Positions 6,226-13,573 are shown, counted from the stretch's first letter. The stretch: DNA of 17,302 bases from Chloroflexota bacterium (GCA_005882055.1 VBGQ01000064.1:1-17302), one strand, 5' to 3'. Made by a program: numbers and translations. The notes: generated by a model not told the origin, from the letters alone.

Positions 6226-6791
6226 GCGAGAGCATCTTGTGGTACGCCACCCGGGGGGCCGGTTTCGTCTCGCTGATCATGCTCACGGGGGTCGTCTGCC
6301 TGGGGATCCTGACGTCGGTGCGATGGCAGCGCCCTGGTTGGCCGCGCTTCCTGACGGTGCAGCTGCACCAATCGGTCTCGCTGCTCAGCCTCGTCTTCCT
6401 CGCCATCCACATCCTGGTGGCGGTGGTCGATCCCTACACCTCGCTCGGCCTGGCGGCGCTGGTACCGTTCGCATCGCGCTACCGAACGATCTGGCTCGGG
6501 CTTGGGGCCGTGGCGCTCTACCTGGTGATCGCGATCACCGGCACCAGCCTGACCCGCAACTCGCTGGGACATCGCGCCTGGCGGGTCGTGCACTGGCTGA
6601 CGTATGCAGCCTGGCCGATCGCGCTGGTCCACGGCATCGGCACCGGCAGCGATGCCGGCGCCGTCTGGTCCTGGCTCCTCGACGGGGCGTGCGTCGCCGC
6701 CGCGTTGGGCGCAACGGCCTGGCGCATTGGGTACGCGCGTTCGGCGCAGGCGGAGCGAGAGCGCGCGTTGCCTGCCCTCGAGCGGCGGTGA
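6222..6791 (+). CDS. Ferric-reductase-like heme-b transmembrane protein
   Basis: A 189-aa integral membrane protein of the ferric-reductase-like transmembrane domain family (relatives: MsrQ/YedZ, NOX cores). About five hydrophobic segments are visible. Two helices each carry a spaced histidine pair able to hold two b hemes: His49 and His63 in 'QLHQSVSLLSLVFLAIH', and His124 and His137 in 'VVHWLTYAAWPIALVH'. No FAD- or NADPH-binding C-terminal domain is attached, so electrons must come from a partner, probably the Fe-S/flavin proteins encoded next. ATG 6222 overlaps the apbE stop (ATGA), and its own stop overlaps the next GTG start. The likely job is passing electrons across the membrane to an outer flavin or acceptor; the direction and terminal acceptor are inferred. 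Confidence 0.88.
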   Translation: MSESILWYATRGAGFVSLIMLTGVVCLGILTSVRWQRPGWPRFLTVQLHQSVSLLSLVFLAIHILVAVVDPYTSLGLAALVPFASRYRTIWLGLGAVALYLVIAITGTSLTRNSLGHRAWRVVHWLTYAAWPIALVHGIGTGSDAGAVWSWLLDGACVAAALGATAWRIGYARSAQAERERALPALERR

Positions 6792-8098
6792 CCGTGAACG
6801 CAATGCTGGCCACTGCGCCGAGTGCCACGATCCCTGCGAACGCGCCGCAAGCCGCGACGTTGCCGCCGGCCTTCGAACCGCGGTTGCTCGCCGGTCAACT
6901 GCTCTCCGCCGGCCCGGAATCGTGGGAGCAGCATCGCTCCCGCCTGGGTGAGCTTCCCGGCGCGTCCGCGCGGAGGGCGATCATCGCCACGATCGAGCGC
7001 AGCGGCCTCATCGGCCGCGGCGGCGGCGGCTTCCCGGTCGGGCGCAAGTGGCGCAGCGTGGCGGAACGATCGAGACGCGGGGCCGTGGTCGTGGCGAACG
7101 GTGCGGAGGGGGAGCCGCGCAGCGCGAAAGACCGTGCCTTGATGCATCTGCGGCCCCACCTGGTCATCGACGGCGGGTTGGTTGCCGCCCAGGCGATCGG
7201 CGCGGAGGAGTTGGTCGTCTACGTGGGCACCGAGCACCAAGAGGCGGTGCGGTCGATGCGCCGTGCCATCGCCGAGCGCGCCCGGCGCGAACTGGTCGCG
7301 ATCCGGCTGGTGGAGGCGCCACGCGGCTACGTCTCGGGCGAGTCGACGGCGGTCGTGCACTACCTGAACGCCCGCGACGCCCGGCCCACCTTTGCACGCG
7401 AGCGCCCCTTCGAGCGCGGTGTCGGCAGCCGCCCGACCCTGGTCCAGAACGTCGAGAGCCTGGCCCACGCTGCCCTCATCGCGCGCTTCGGCGACGCCTG
7501 GTACCGCCAGGCCGGGCGGTGCCGAACACGAGGAACCGCCCTGGTCACCGTCAGCGGTCCGGTCCTCGCGCCCGGAGTCCGAGAGATCGAATATGGCCTC
7601 ACGCTGGCGGAGCTGCTCGCCATGAGCGGCGGAGCAACCGCGGAGATCGGCGCTGTCCTGATCGGCGGCTACTTCGGCGGCTGGGCATCGGTCGAGGACC
7701 TGTGGGAGCTGCCCCTTGATCCAATCGAGCTCGCGGAGGCGCAGCTCGGCTTCGGCTGCGGCCTCATCGGTCTGTTGGATGCCGAGGCCTGCGGCGTCCG
7801 CGCCACGGCGCGGATCGTGGGCTACATGGCGGCGGAGAGCGCCCGGCAGTGCGGCCCGTGCATCTTTGGCCTCGGAGCCATGGCGACGGCTCTCGAGCGG
7901 CTCGCCACCTGCCGGCCGGTGCCCGGCGACCTCGAAAACCTCGCCCGCTGGTCGCTACAGATCAGCGGTCGGGGCGCGTGCCATCACCCCGACGGTGCCG
8001 CCGCCCTGCTGACGAGCGGCTTGCGCGTCTTCCGCGACGAGTTCGACCGGCACCAGCGCGGGAGCTGCGCCCACCCCACAGGGCCGGTGGGGGGCTGA
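6788..8098 (+). CDS. NuoF-like FMN/Fe-S oxidoreductase (NADH-quinone oxidoreductase subunit F family)
   Basis: A 436-aa soluble protein. GTG 6788 is preferred because it forms a GTGA overlap with the upstream stop; GTG 6794 and ATG 6803 are alternatives. The FMN/NADH site is 'IGRGGGGFPVGRKW' (75-88) and 'NGAEGEPRSAKDRALM' (104-119); 'SGESTAVVHYLN' (183-194) and 'LVQNVESLAHAAL' (218-230) follow, then an SLBB-like ubiquitin-fold part ('VTVSGPVLAPGVREIEYG'). The C-terminal Fe-S region is 'ESARQCGPCIFG' with Cys355 and Cys358, plus Cys398 in 'GRGACHHP'. The first cysteine of the NuoF N3 motif (S-C-G-x-C-x-P-C) is Ala352 here, so the cluster may be [3Fe-4S] or use another ligand, such as Cys324 or Cys335. 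Probably exchanges electrons between a nicotinamide or flavin donor and the ferredoxin encoded next. Confidence 0.88.
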   Translation: MTVNAMLATAPSATIPANAPQAATLPPAFEPRLLAGQLLSAGPESWEQHRSRLGELPGASARRAIIATIERSGLIGRGGGGFPVGRKWRSVAERSRRGAVVVANGAEGEPRSAKDRALMHLRPHLVIDGGLVAAQAIGAEELVVYVGTEHQEAVRSMRRAIAERARRELVAIRLVEAPRGYVSGESTAVVHYLNARDARPTFARERPFERGVGSRPTLVQNVESLAHAALIARFGDAWYRQAGRCRTRGTALVTVSGPVLAPGVREIEYGLTLAELLAMSGGATAEIGAVLIGGYFGGWASVEDLWELPLDPIELAEAQLGFGCGLIGLLDAEACGVRATARIVGYMAAESARQCGPCIFGLGAMATALERLATCRPVPGDLENLARWSLQISGRGACHHPDGAAALLTSGLRVFRDEFDRHQRGSCAHPTGPVGG

Positions 8099-8101
8099 GC
8101 C

Positions 8102-8374
8102 GTGGGAACGTCCCTGCAGGTCGACCGCGTCCGCTGCGAAGGGTTCGGCATGTGCGCCGAGCTCCTGCCGGAGGTCATCGAGCTCGACGATTGGGGCTAT
8201 CCGATCGTGCGTGGCGGACTGCTTCCCGAGGACCTGCGCGACCTTGCGGAACGTGCGGTCGAGGTGTGCCCGGTGCTCGCCCTGCGGCTGGTCCCGCCTG
8301 AGCGCGTGCGCTCTGCGCTGCAGCCTCGGTCGCTGGCGCCGCACACTGTGCTTCGATCGCACGGAGGCGGTTGA
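8102..8374 (+). CDS. Single-cluster ferredoxin ([3Fe-4S] type)
   Basis: A 90-aa protein beginning at GTG 8102, 3 nt after the NuoF-like stop. The pattern Cys12-x5-Cys18 ('RCEGFGMCAE') with Cys56-Pro57 ('VEVCPVLAL') is that of small actinobacterial [3Fe-4S] ferredoxins, which lack the second of the four cysteines of a [4Fe-4S] site. The fold signature 'LLPEVIELDDWGYPIV' between the cysteines also fits. The C-terminal 25 residues are basic and add nothing recognisable. Such ferredoxins often serve P450s; no P450 is encoded here, and the context makes it an electron shuttle between the NuoF-like protein and the membrane heme protein. Its stop overlaps the response-regulator start (TGATG). Confidence 0.88.
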   Translation: MGTSLQVDRVRCEGFGMCAELLPEVIELDDWGYPIVRGGLLPEDLRDLAERAVEVCPVLALRLVPPERVRSALQPRSLAPHTVLRSHGGG

Positions 8375-9042
8375 TGCGCATCCTCGTGGCCGAGGACGAC
8401 CCAGGACTGCAATCGATCATCGCGTTGGGCCTGCGGGAGGCCGGCTATCAGGTTGACGTCGTCGATCGCGGCGATGACGCCATCGACCAGATGAAGTGGT
8501 ACGAGTACGACGTCGCTGTCATCGACTGGCGCATGCCCGGAGCCGAGGGCATCGACGTGCTTGCCTGGGCGCGGCGCAACGACCGCCCGACGGCCCTGTT
8601 GATGCTGACGGCCCGCGACACTCCGGCCGACCGAATCCGGGGCCTCGACACCGGTGCGGACGACTACCTGGTGAAGCCTTTCGACTTCGGGGAGCTGCTC
8701 GCTCGAGTGCGAGCCCTGCAACGCAGGCCCCGAGGCGTCGACGCTCCCGTCCTGCACAAAGGACGCGTCTCGCTCGATCCCCTTCGACGCTCCGTGAGTG
8801 CGGCTGATAGGCCGCTGAACCTCACTGCGACGGAGTACCTGATCCTAGAGCTCCTGATGCGCCGATCCCCTGCCGTGGTGGACCGCAAGGCGATCGCCGA
8901 GCACGCCTGGGCGGACGAGACCGACCCACTCGGCTCGAACGCGATCGACGTCCAGATGAGCCGCCTGCGGGCCAAGCTGCCCAGCGCAGGAATTCGGATC
9001 GTGACGGTGCGCGGCGCCGGGTATCGCCTGGAGGAAGCATGA
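8374..9042 (+). CDS. OmpR/PhoB-family response regulator
   Basis: A 222-aa two-domain regulator. ATG 8374 has GGAGG at 8363-8367. Receiver domain: acidic pocket Glu7-Asp8-Asp9 ('VAEDDPG'), phospho-acceptor Asp51 ('VIDWRMPG'), Thr79 ('MLTARD'), Lys101 ('LVKPFDF'); all key residues are present. The C-terminal winged helix (about 125-220) has 'LNLTATEYLILELLMRR', 'AIDVQMSRLRAKL' and the closing 'IVTVRGAGYRLEE'. It overlaps the ferredoxin gene by 1 nt and the kinase gene by 4 nt (ATGA), so it is cotranscribed with the redox genes and most likely controls this operon. The binding site is unknown; the repeated CGGTCCG in the 4785-4973 region is a weak candidate. Confidence 0.95.
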   Translation: MRILVAEDDPGLQSIIALGLREAGYQVDVVDRGDDAIDQMKWYEYDVAVIDWRMPGAEGIDVLAWARRNDRPTALLMLTARDTPADRIRGLDTGADDYLVKPFDFGELLARVRALQRRPRGVDAPVLHKGRVSLDPLRRSVSAADRPLNLTATEYLILELLMRRSPAVVDRKAIAEHAWADETDPLGSNAIDVQMSRLRAKLPSAGIRIVTVRGAGYRLEEA

Positions 9043-10142
9043 CCGAGTCGAGGCCGCAGGACGTCCGACGCGCCTCGGTCCGTGTGGCGCTAGCGGCTAC
9101 CGGCGCAGTGGCCCTCGTCTACCTCGTGATCGCCCTCTCCGTCTTGCTGATCGTCACCTCGAACCTCACCCGACAGGTCGACGACCGGTTGATGTCCGCG
9201 CTGGCAGCCATGAACCAGCCCAACGGTGGTGACGGAGGAGCGAATGGTGGGCCCCCGGAGGGTCCGCACGACCGGCCGCTTGGCCCGCCGGTGCTGATCT
9301 GGCTCGTGGAGCCGAATGGGACGGTGTTGACCAGCGTCGGCGCCGCCCTTCCCGCCGACGCGCAGGGGGTGACGTCGCCAACCACGATCGCGATCAACGG
9401 GACGTCGGTGCGAGTGGCCGGTGCGGACCGAACGCAGGGGCACCTCGTCGTCGGCCAGGACCTGACCGACGTCAATAGCACGCGGGCGACGCTGCTGGTG
9501 GCCGAGCTGATCATCGGCCCCATCCTGCTCATCGCCGTCTTCCTGGGTGCGGTGGCGATCGGCCGTCGGGTGGCGACGCCCATCGAGGTCGCGCGCAAGC
9601 GGCAGCTCGATTTCTCGGCCGATGCCTCCCACGAGCTGCGCACGCCGCTCTCGGTCATTGAGGCGCATACGACCCTGGCACTGGCGGAGCCTCGGGAGGC
9701 GGGTTGGTACCGCGACGCCTTCGAGCGCGTCAGCAATGAGTCCAAGCGGATGCGACGCATGCTCGACGATCTGCTCTGGCTCTCCCGATTCGACGCCACC
9801 CAGGCGCAGCCGAACACCGACCCGGTCGACCTCGGCATCCTCGCCGAGCAGGCGGTCGACCGCTTCCGTCCGATTGCCGAGGCTCGAAACCAGCATCTCG
9901 AGCTCGAGGCCGGCGCAGGGCTTGCCGTCAACGCCCCGCCGGAGTGGCTCGATCGGCTGCTGGGAGTGCTGCTCGACAACGCCTGCAAGTACTCGCCGGA
10001 GGGCGGGGTGATCAGCGCGGCCGTGGTTCCCGACACAGGCCGGGTCGTGCTGCGCGTGGACGACTCGGGGCACATCGATGGCCCGCCAAATGGCGGCGCC
10101 CGCATGGCGGTGAGCTGGCCTAAGGGTCGCCTGGGCGCGTAA
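9039..10142 (+). CDS. Sensor histidine kinase with internally deleted ATP-binding domain
   Basis: A 367-aa membrane sensor. TM1 spans about 15-40, an extracytoplasmic loop about 41-150 contains a Gly/Pro/Asn-rich part (60-84), and TM2 spans about 152-176. There is almost no HAMP region before the dimerisation helix: the H-box 'DASHELRTPLSVIEA' (195-209, His198) follows TM2 by about 20 residues. The N-box 'LLGVLLDNACKYSPEGG' (307-323) with Asn314 is intact. The G1 box begins as 'VDDSG' (340-344), then the sequence jumps to 'HIDGPPNGGARMAVSWP', which resembles the last strand of this kinase class. The rest of G1, the F box and the G2 box (normally about 50-60 residues) are absent, with the frame kept. 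ATP binding and autophosphorylation are therefore doubtful. Either it is a degenerate or phosphatase-only sensor, or the assembly collapsed here. Confidence 0.85.
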   Translation: MTESRPQDVRRASVRVALAATGAVALVYLVIALSVLLIVTSNLTRQVDDRLMSALAAMNQPNGGDGGANGGPPEGPHDRPLGPPVLIWLVEPNGTVLTSVGAALPADAQGVTSPTTIAINGTSVRVAGADRTQGHLVVGQDLTDVNSTRATLLVAELIIGPILLIAVFLGAVAIGRRVATPIEVARKRQLDFSADASHELRTPLSVIEAHTTLALAEPREAGWYRDAFERVSNESKRMRRMLDDLLWLSRFDATQAQPNTDPVDLGILAEQAVDRFRPIAEARNQHLELEAGAGLAVNAPPEWLDRLLGVLLDNACKYSPEGGVISAAVVPDTGRVVLRVDDSGHIDGPPNGGARMAVSWPKGRLGA

Positions 10143-10233
10143 CCGATTCGAAGATTGCTGGGCGGTGTAGCTGAGGCTGACCCCTGGCCGAGCTTCGTCG
10201 GTGCGTCTGGGCACCAACCAGGGCAGCTCTTCA

Positions 10234-10262
10234 TTGCCGTCATTGGTACCACGCAGTAGGCT
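10234..10262 (+). promoter_or_regulatory. Promoter for the first Asp-box gene, probably leaderless
   Basis: TTGCCG (10234-10239) and TAGGCT (10257-10262) are separated by exactly 17 bp and lie 7 bp before ATG 10270, so transcription would begin at or next to the start codon. The gene has no Shine-Dalgarno, which agrees. This is a sequence-based prediction from housekeeping-sigma consensus spacing. Confidence 0.55.
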
Positions 10263-10269
10263 CGGTTCG

Positions 10270-11871
10270 ATGCCCACTCGTGCCGCAACCCTGGCGGCCG
10301 TTGTCGCCGTACTCCTGGCGACGACATCCGTCTCGCCATCGGCCGGGGCGGGCGACTACGCGACGGACGTCGCTGGAGTCGTCAACATCCAGGCGTCGAC
10401 CGATTCCATCCATAAGACCTGCCCCGGCAGCGCGCCCTGGCTGCGGGATCCAAACGTCTGCGCGCAACGCTGGTCCGCCTTCGCCAACGACAAGAGCGAA
10501 AGCGACCTGGCCGTGGATCCGACCGACTCGAACCACATTGTCGGCATGTCGAAGGCCTTCTTCTCGCCCAAGGATTACCTGTTCGAGCTCGTCTGGTACG
10601 ACTCGACCGATGGCGGCCAGACTTGGCAGAGCGGCATCCTTCCGGGCTACGAGCAGTGGATGGACACAACCGATCCAGTTGTGGCGTTCGACTCGCAGGG
10701 CAACCTGTATGCGCTCGTTCTGCCGTTCAACTTCGTGATCGAGCCATCGGGCGACCACAACTGGGACGTCGGACATGTCAATCCCGCCGGGTTGAACGAC
10801 GCCATCTACCTGTCCCGATCGCTCAAATCCGATGGACCGGTCGGCCACCACTGGCAGGCTCCCGTCCTCTTGGCGACGTATCACGCCAGCGGGCTCGGGA
10901 TCACCGCCGACAAACAATGGGTCGGGGCCGACACCTTCGGATTGCACCGCGGTTCTGTATACGCGTCATGGATCGCCTTCGACGGCGTCGCTCTTAACAC
11001 TGTCGTCTCGGTATCCACCGATTACGGCGCACACTTCAGCGCCCCGCGGGTGGTGAGTTCCGCAACCAAGCCGAAGTTCAACGGGGACCCGTACGTCTTC
11101 GAAGGGCCCGAAGGCAACGTCTACCTGGCTTACGACAGCCTTCCGCCAAAGCAGAGCTACACGACGGGCGGTTTCCAGGTGGTGGTTTCGCACGACAACG
11201 GCCAGACCTGGTCGAAGCCCGGTCAGCAGGTGACCACCAGCGTCGGCCCAACGCCGTACCTTCCTGACTCGTTCCGGGACGGCACTCCGTTCTCGATGAC
11301 CGTCAACCCGGCCACCGGCAACCTGCTGCTCGCCTACGAGAACTACGACCGCTCGCTGCCCAAGGGCAACATCTGGCTGACGCAGTCAGCCGACGAGGGC
11401 AAGACCTGGTCGAAGCCGATTCAGGTCAACGATCCCGGCGCCCCGGGCGACACGTTTCAGCAGAAGGTCTTCGCCGCACCCAACGGTCAGTTCGCCGTCG
11501 CCTTCTACGACCGCCGTCTTGCATGTCCTGCGAATGATCCAGTGACCGTCGACATCGGTCTCGCGAACACCTGCATCGATGTCAGCGTTCAGTTCTACGC
11601 TGCCGGCGGCGTCCCGATCGCCACCAACCGGCGCGCGACGCTGGAGTCGTGGGATCCGAACGTGGCGCCTCCTCAGCAGGGCGGCCTCTCCGGCACGCAG
11701 ACGTTCATTGGTGACTATTTCGGCGGCGCCATGACCTCGAGCGCCGAAGGTGCGGTGGCTCACCTGCTCTTCGTATCCACATCGCCTCACCACCAGGCCG
11801 GAGCCGTGGCAGGTGGCGGCCTGGCGCCGCCCTACCAGCAGCAGGTCTACGCACGGCTGAGCTTGCCGTAG
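10270..11871 (+). CDS. Secreted Asp-box (BNR, sialidase-fold) protein
   Basis: A 533-aa exported protein. ATG 10270 is chosen for its position after the promoter and because it starts a clean signal peptide (hydrophobic 'ATLAAVVAVLLATTSV', cleavage near 'SAGAG'); an open frame from GTG 10201 would spoil it. Four Asp-boxes (S-x-D-x-G-x-x-W/F) occur at residues 112-119 'STDGGQTW', 249-256 'STDYGAHF', 307-314 'SHDNGQTW' and 373-380 'SADEGKTW', indicating a beta-propeller. Other propeller-type phrases are 'DPVVAFDSQGNLYAL' and 'IGDYFGGA'. The catalytic Arg triad and Tyr of true sialidases cannot be identified by eye, so enzymatic activity is not claimed; an adhesive or glycan-binding role is equally possible. 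A second, broken member of the family lies at 13621-15094. Confidence 0.82.
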   Translation: MPTRAATLAAVVAVLLATTSVSPSAGAGDYATDVAGVVNIQASTDSIHKTCPGSAPWLRDPNVCAQRWSAFANDKSESDLAVDPTDSNHIVGMSKAFFSPKDYLFELVWYDSTDGGQTWQSGILPGYEQWMDTTDPVVAFDSQGNLYALVLPFNFVIEPSGDHNWDVGHVNPAGLNDAIYLSRSLKSDGPVGHHWQAPVLLATYHASGLGITADKQWVGADTFGLHRGSVYASWIAFDGVALNTVVSVSTDYGAHFSAPRVVSSATKPKFNGDPYVFEGPEGNVYLAYDSLPPKQSYTTGGFQVVVSHDNGQTWSKPGQQVTTSVGPTPYLPDSFRDGTPFSMTVNPATGNLLLAYENYDRSLPKGNIWLTQSADEGKTWSKPIQVNDPGAPGDTFQQKVFAAPNGQFAVAFYDRRLACPANDPVTVDIGLANTCIDVSVQFYAAGGVPIATNRRATLESWDPNVAPPQQGGLSGTQTFIGDYFGGAMTSSAEGAVAHLLFVSTSPHHQAGAVAGGGLAPPYQQQVYARLSLP

Positions 11872-12013
11872 GCGCAGCCGCGTAATGACCGGGGGTTCGC
11901 CGCGCTGAGCTCTCTTCTAGCGCAGTACGGCGCCGCCCTGCCCGAGAAGACGTCGGCATCGCGATTGCGGGTCTGGACAGCCGATGGCTCGTCGAGCCGT
12001 CAGGAGGTTGAAC

Positions 12014-12190
12014 ATGAGACGCACCGGTTCGTCGATCGTCACCATCATCTGGATCGTGGTTGGCCTGATCGTGGCATCGGGACACGGGTACTTCGCGCAC
12101 TTGAATGCACTGACACCCATACTCTCGGCCATCCTGGCCGTGCTGTTGTGGCCGCTCCTGCTGGTGGGCATTAGCCTGCACATCAGCTAG
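12014..12190 (+). CDS. Small two-helix membrane protein, unknown function
   Basis: A 58-aa protein. ATG 12014 has a strong AGGAGG at 12002-12007; a longer frame begins at 11984 but lacks a ribosome site. After a short basic start ('MRRTGSS') come two hydrophobic stretches, 'IVTIIWIVVGLIVASG' and 'ILSAILAVLLWPLLLVG', joined by a short loop with 'HGYFAHLNAL'. Small double-span proteins of this appearance are common in high-GC bacteria and have no assigned role. The LigB-type gene begins 19 nt downstream, so the two are probably cotranscribed. Confidence 0.68.
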   Translation: MRRTGSSIVTIIWIVVGLIVASGHGYFAHLNALTPILSAILAVLLWPLLLVGISLHIS

Positions 12191-12209
12191 CCCGCCCGAA
12201 GGACGAAAC

Positions 12210-13031
12210 GTGCCCTTGGTGTTCGCATGTATCGCGCCCCACGGCGGGTATGCGATCCCCGAGGCATCTGGCCTAGAGGAGGCCAACCTCGCTCCCGCAA
12301 CCCGGGCAGGCATGCAGGAGCTCGGCCGACGATGCGATCAGGCGGCGCCCGATGTGCTCATCCTCCTGACCCCACACGGCATCCACGTGGAAGGGCAGTT
12401 CGCGGTCGTGGTTTCGGGCCGCATCGCCGGAGCGCTGGACGACACGCCAGCGGTTGCGCTCGACGTGCCGGTCGCTCGCGACTTGGCCACGTCGATCTTG
12501 GCGGGACTCCAGGATGCAGACATCCCTGCCGTCGAGGTGAGCTACGGCGGAAACGTCCCGAATGATGCCATCATGCCGATGGACTGGGGCACGCTGATCC
12601 CGCTTTGGTACCTCGGTGGACGCCGCGACCCACCCCGATCGGTGGTCGTCGTCGCTCCGGCGCGTGACCGGCCTCTGGCCGAGCACGTGGCCGCCGGGGC
12701 CGTGATCACTGCCGCGGCGGATCGGTCCAGTTTGCGCGTGGGCCTGGTTGCCAGCGCGGACCAGGCACACACCTACCGAGCTGATGGCCCGTACGGCCTC
12801 AGTCCGCGTGCCGGGGAGCTCGATGACCAGATCCTTGACGCCGTCCGAGAAGGCCGGCTCCGGTCCCTTCTTGAGCTCGACCCAGCTCTCGTCGAGGAGG
12901 CAAAGCCGGACAGCTGGTGGCAGCTGCTCATGCTCGCGGGTGCGACCAACGATGCGTGGCGACCCGAGGTGATCTCGTTCGAGGTTCCGACCTACTTCGC
13001 CATGCTCTGCGCGGCCTACGCGCCAGGCTGA
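12210..13031 (+). CDS. Class III extradiol dioxygenase subunit B (LigB)/MEMO-type protein
   Basis: A 273-aa cytoplasmic protein starting at GTG 12210 with GAAGGA upstream. It has the LigB fold signature: 'CIAPHGGYAIPE' (7-18, metal-type His11), 'ILLTPHGIHVEG' (51-62, His56), 'VVVVAPAR', and 'LVASADQAHTY' (179-189), where Asp184 and His187 occupy the usual 'SGDxAH' catalytic site. The third metal ligand is expected to be a C-terminal Glu; Glu253 or Glu258 in 'RPEVISFEVP' are candidates. Members cleave catechol-type rings with Fe(II), but many bacterial single-domain homologues, including MEMO-like proteins, have no known substrate. No aromatic-degradation genes or LigA partner are nearby, so substrate and activity are unassigned. 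The convergent receiver gene ends 3 nt downstream. Confidence 0.82.
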   Translation: MPLVFACIAPHGGYAIPEASGLEEANLAPATRAGMQELGRRCDQAAPDVLILLTPHGIHVEGQFAVVVSGRIAGALDDTPAVALDVPVARDLATSILAGLQDADIPAVEVSYGGNVPNDAIMPMDWGTLIPLWYLGGRRDPPRSVVVVAPARDRPLAEHVAAGAVITAAADRSSLRVGLVASADQAHTYRADGPYGLSPRAGELDDQILDAVREGRLRSLLELDPALVEEAKPDSWWQLLMLAGATNDAWRPEVISFEVPTYFAMLCAAYAPG

Positions 13032-13034
13032 CCG

Positions 13035-13490
13035 CTACCGGCTCGGGACGGCATTTCCGACGAAGCCCCGCACCAAACCTTCGAGGTCCGCAACCTGGAA
13101 TGGCTTCTGCAGGACGCGCACCTTGGGGTCCCGCTCGATCTCCTCCGCATGCTCATCGAGCGTTTGCAGGTCGCCGGTGCACAGGATGATGGGCAGCTCG
13201 CCCAGCTCCGCTTCCGCGCGCAGGGCCATCAGGATGTCCCATCCCGCCAGGCCATCGCGACGCCAGCGCAGGTCGATGATCAGCAGCTCCGGACGGCTCG
13301 CGCGAATGGGCTCGATGTCCGTGATGGTGTCGCCGTCGATGGTGGTGACGTCGTAGCCCGAACTCTCCTCGAGTAACTCGTGCATGAGCTCAAGGAACTC
13401 GGGGTTGTCGTTGACGACGGTGATCCGCGGATTCTGCTGAGCCAGCTCGATGACCCTCCCGAAGAGGCACGTAAGTGTACCGCCAGTCAC
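13035..13490 (-). CDS. Stand-alone receiver (CheY-like) domain protein
   Basis: A 151-aa protein with a receiver domain only. GTG 13490 is the first start in frame; only a weak CAGGGG precedes it, so the first ~20 residues are uncertain. Phospho-acceptor Asp73 ('LLIIDLRW'), Thr105 ('ILCTGD') and Lys129 ('VLQKPF') are present. The acidic pocket reads Asn27-Asp28 ('VVNDNPEF') in place of the usual Asp-Asp; the second, metal-binding Asp is kept, so phosphorylation remains possible. The domain ends about 20 residues past the Lys with no output domain. No kinase is adjacent. Single receivers with 'NDNPEFLELM' starts are common in high-GC bacteria, where they relay phosphate or act by protein contact. 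It is divergent from the broken Asp-box gene. Confidence 0.85.
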   Translation of the reverse strand: MTGGTLTCLFGRVIELAQQNPRITVVNDNPEFLELMHELLEESSGYDVTTIDGDTITDIEPIRASRPELLIIDLRWRRDGLAGWDILMALRAEAELGELPIILCTGDLQTLDEHAEEIERDPKVRVLQKPFQVADLEGLVRGFVGNAVPSR

Positions 13491-13529
13491 CCCTGAAATG
13501 GCACACGGATTGCTGCCTTGCGGTCGGAG

Positions 13530-13546
13530 CGTGCGGCACTCGCACG
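13530..13546. repeat. Inverted repeat CGTGCG-N5-CGCACG in divergent region
   Basis: Perfect 6-bp arms, CGTGCG (13530-13535) and CGCACG (13541-13546), lie 40 bp upstream of the receiver gene start. They could be an operator or a leader hairpin. There is nothing to identify the binder. Confidence 0.4.
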
Positions 13547-13573
13547 AAGGGGCATCCCAATCGCATGGGCGCG

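Noticed and set aside
6239..6787. N-terminal extension of the NuoF-like reading frame
   Set aside because: It overlaps the whole heme-protein gene and is Arg/Pro/His-rich; the real start lies at the GTGA overlap.
5577..6803. 408-aa minus-strand open frame opposite apbE and the ferric-reductase-like gene
   Set aside because: Antisense shadow: the plus strand carries clear family motifs in tightly overlapping genes, and this frame has none.
10143..10233. Terminator after the kinase gene
   Set aside because: Only a 5-bp GGTGC/GCACC stem around 10200 was seen, with no T-run; too weak to call.
9090..10339. Two overlapping ~400-aa minus-strand frames opposite the kinase gene
   Set aside because: Both are Arg/Ser-rich without domains, while the plus strand encodes TM segments, H-box and N-box.
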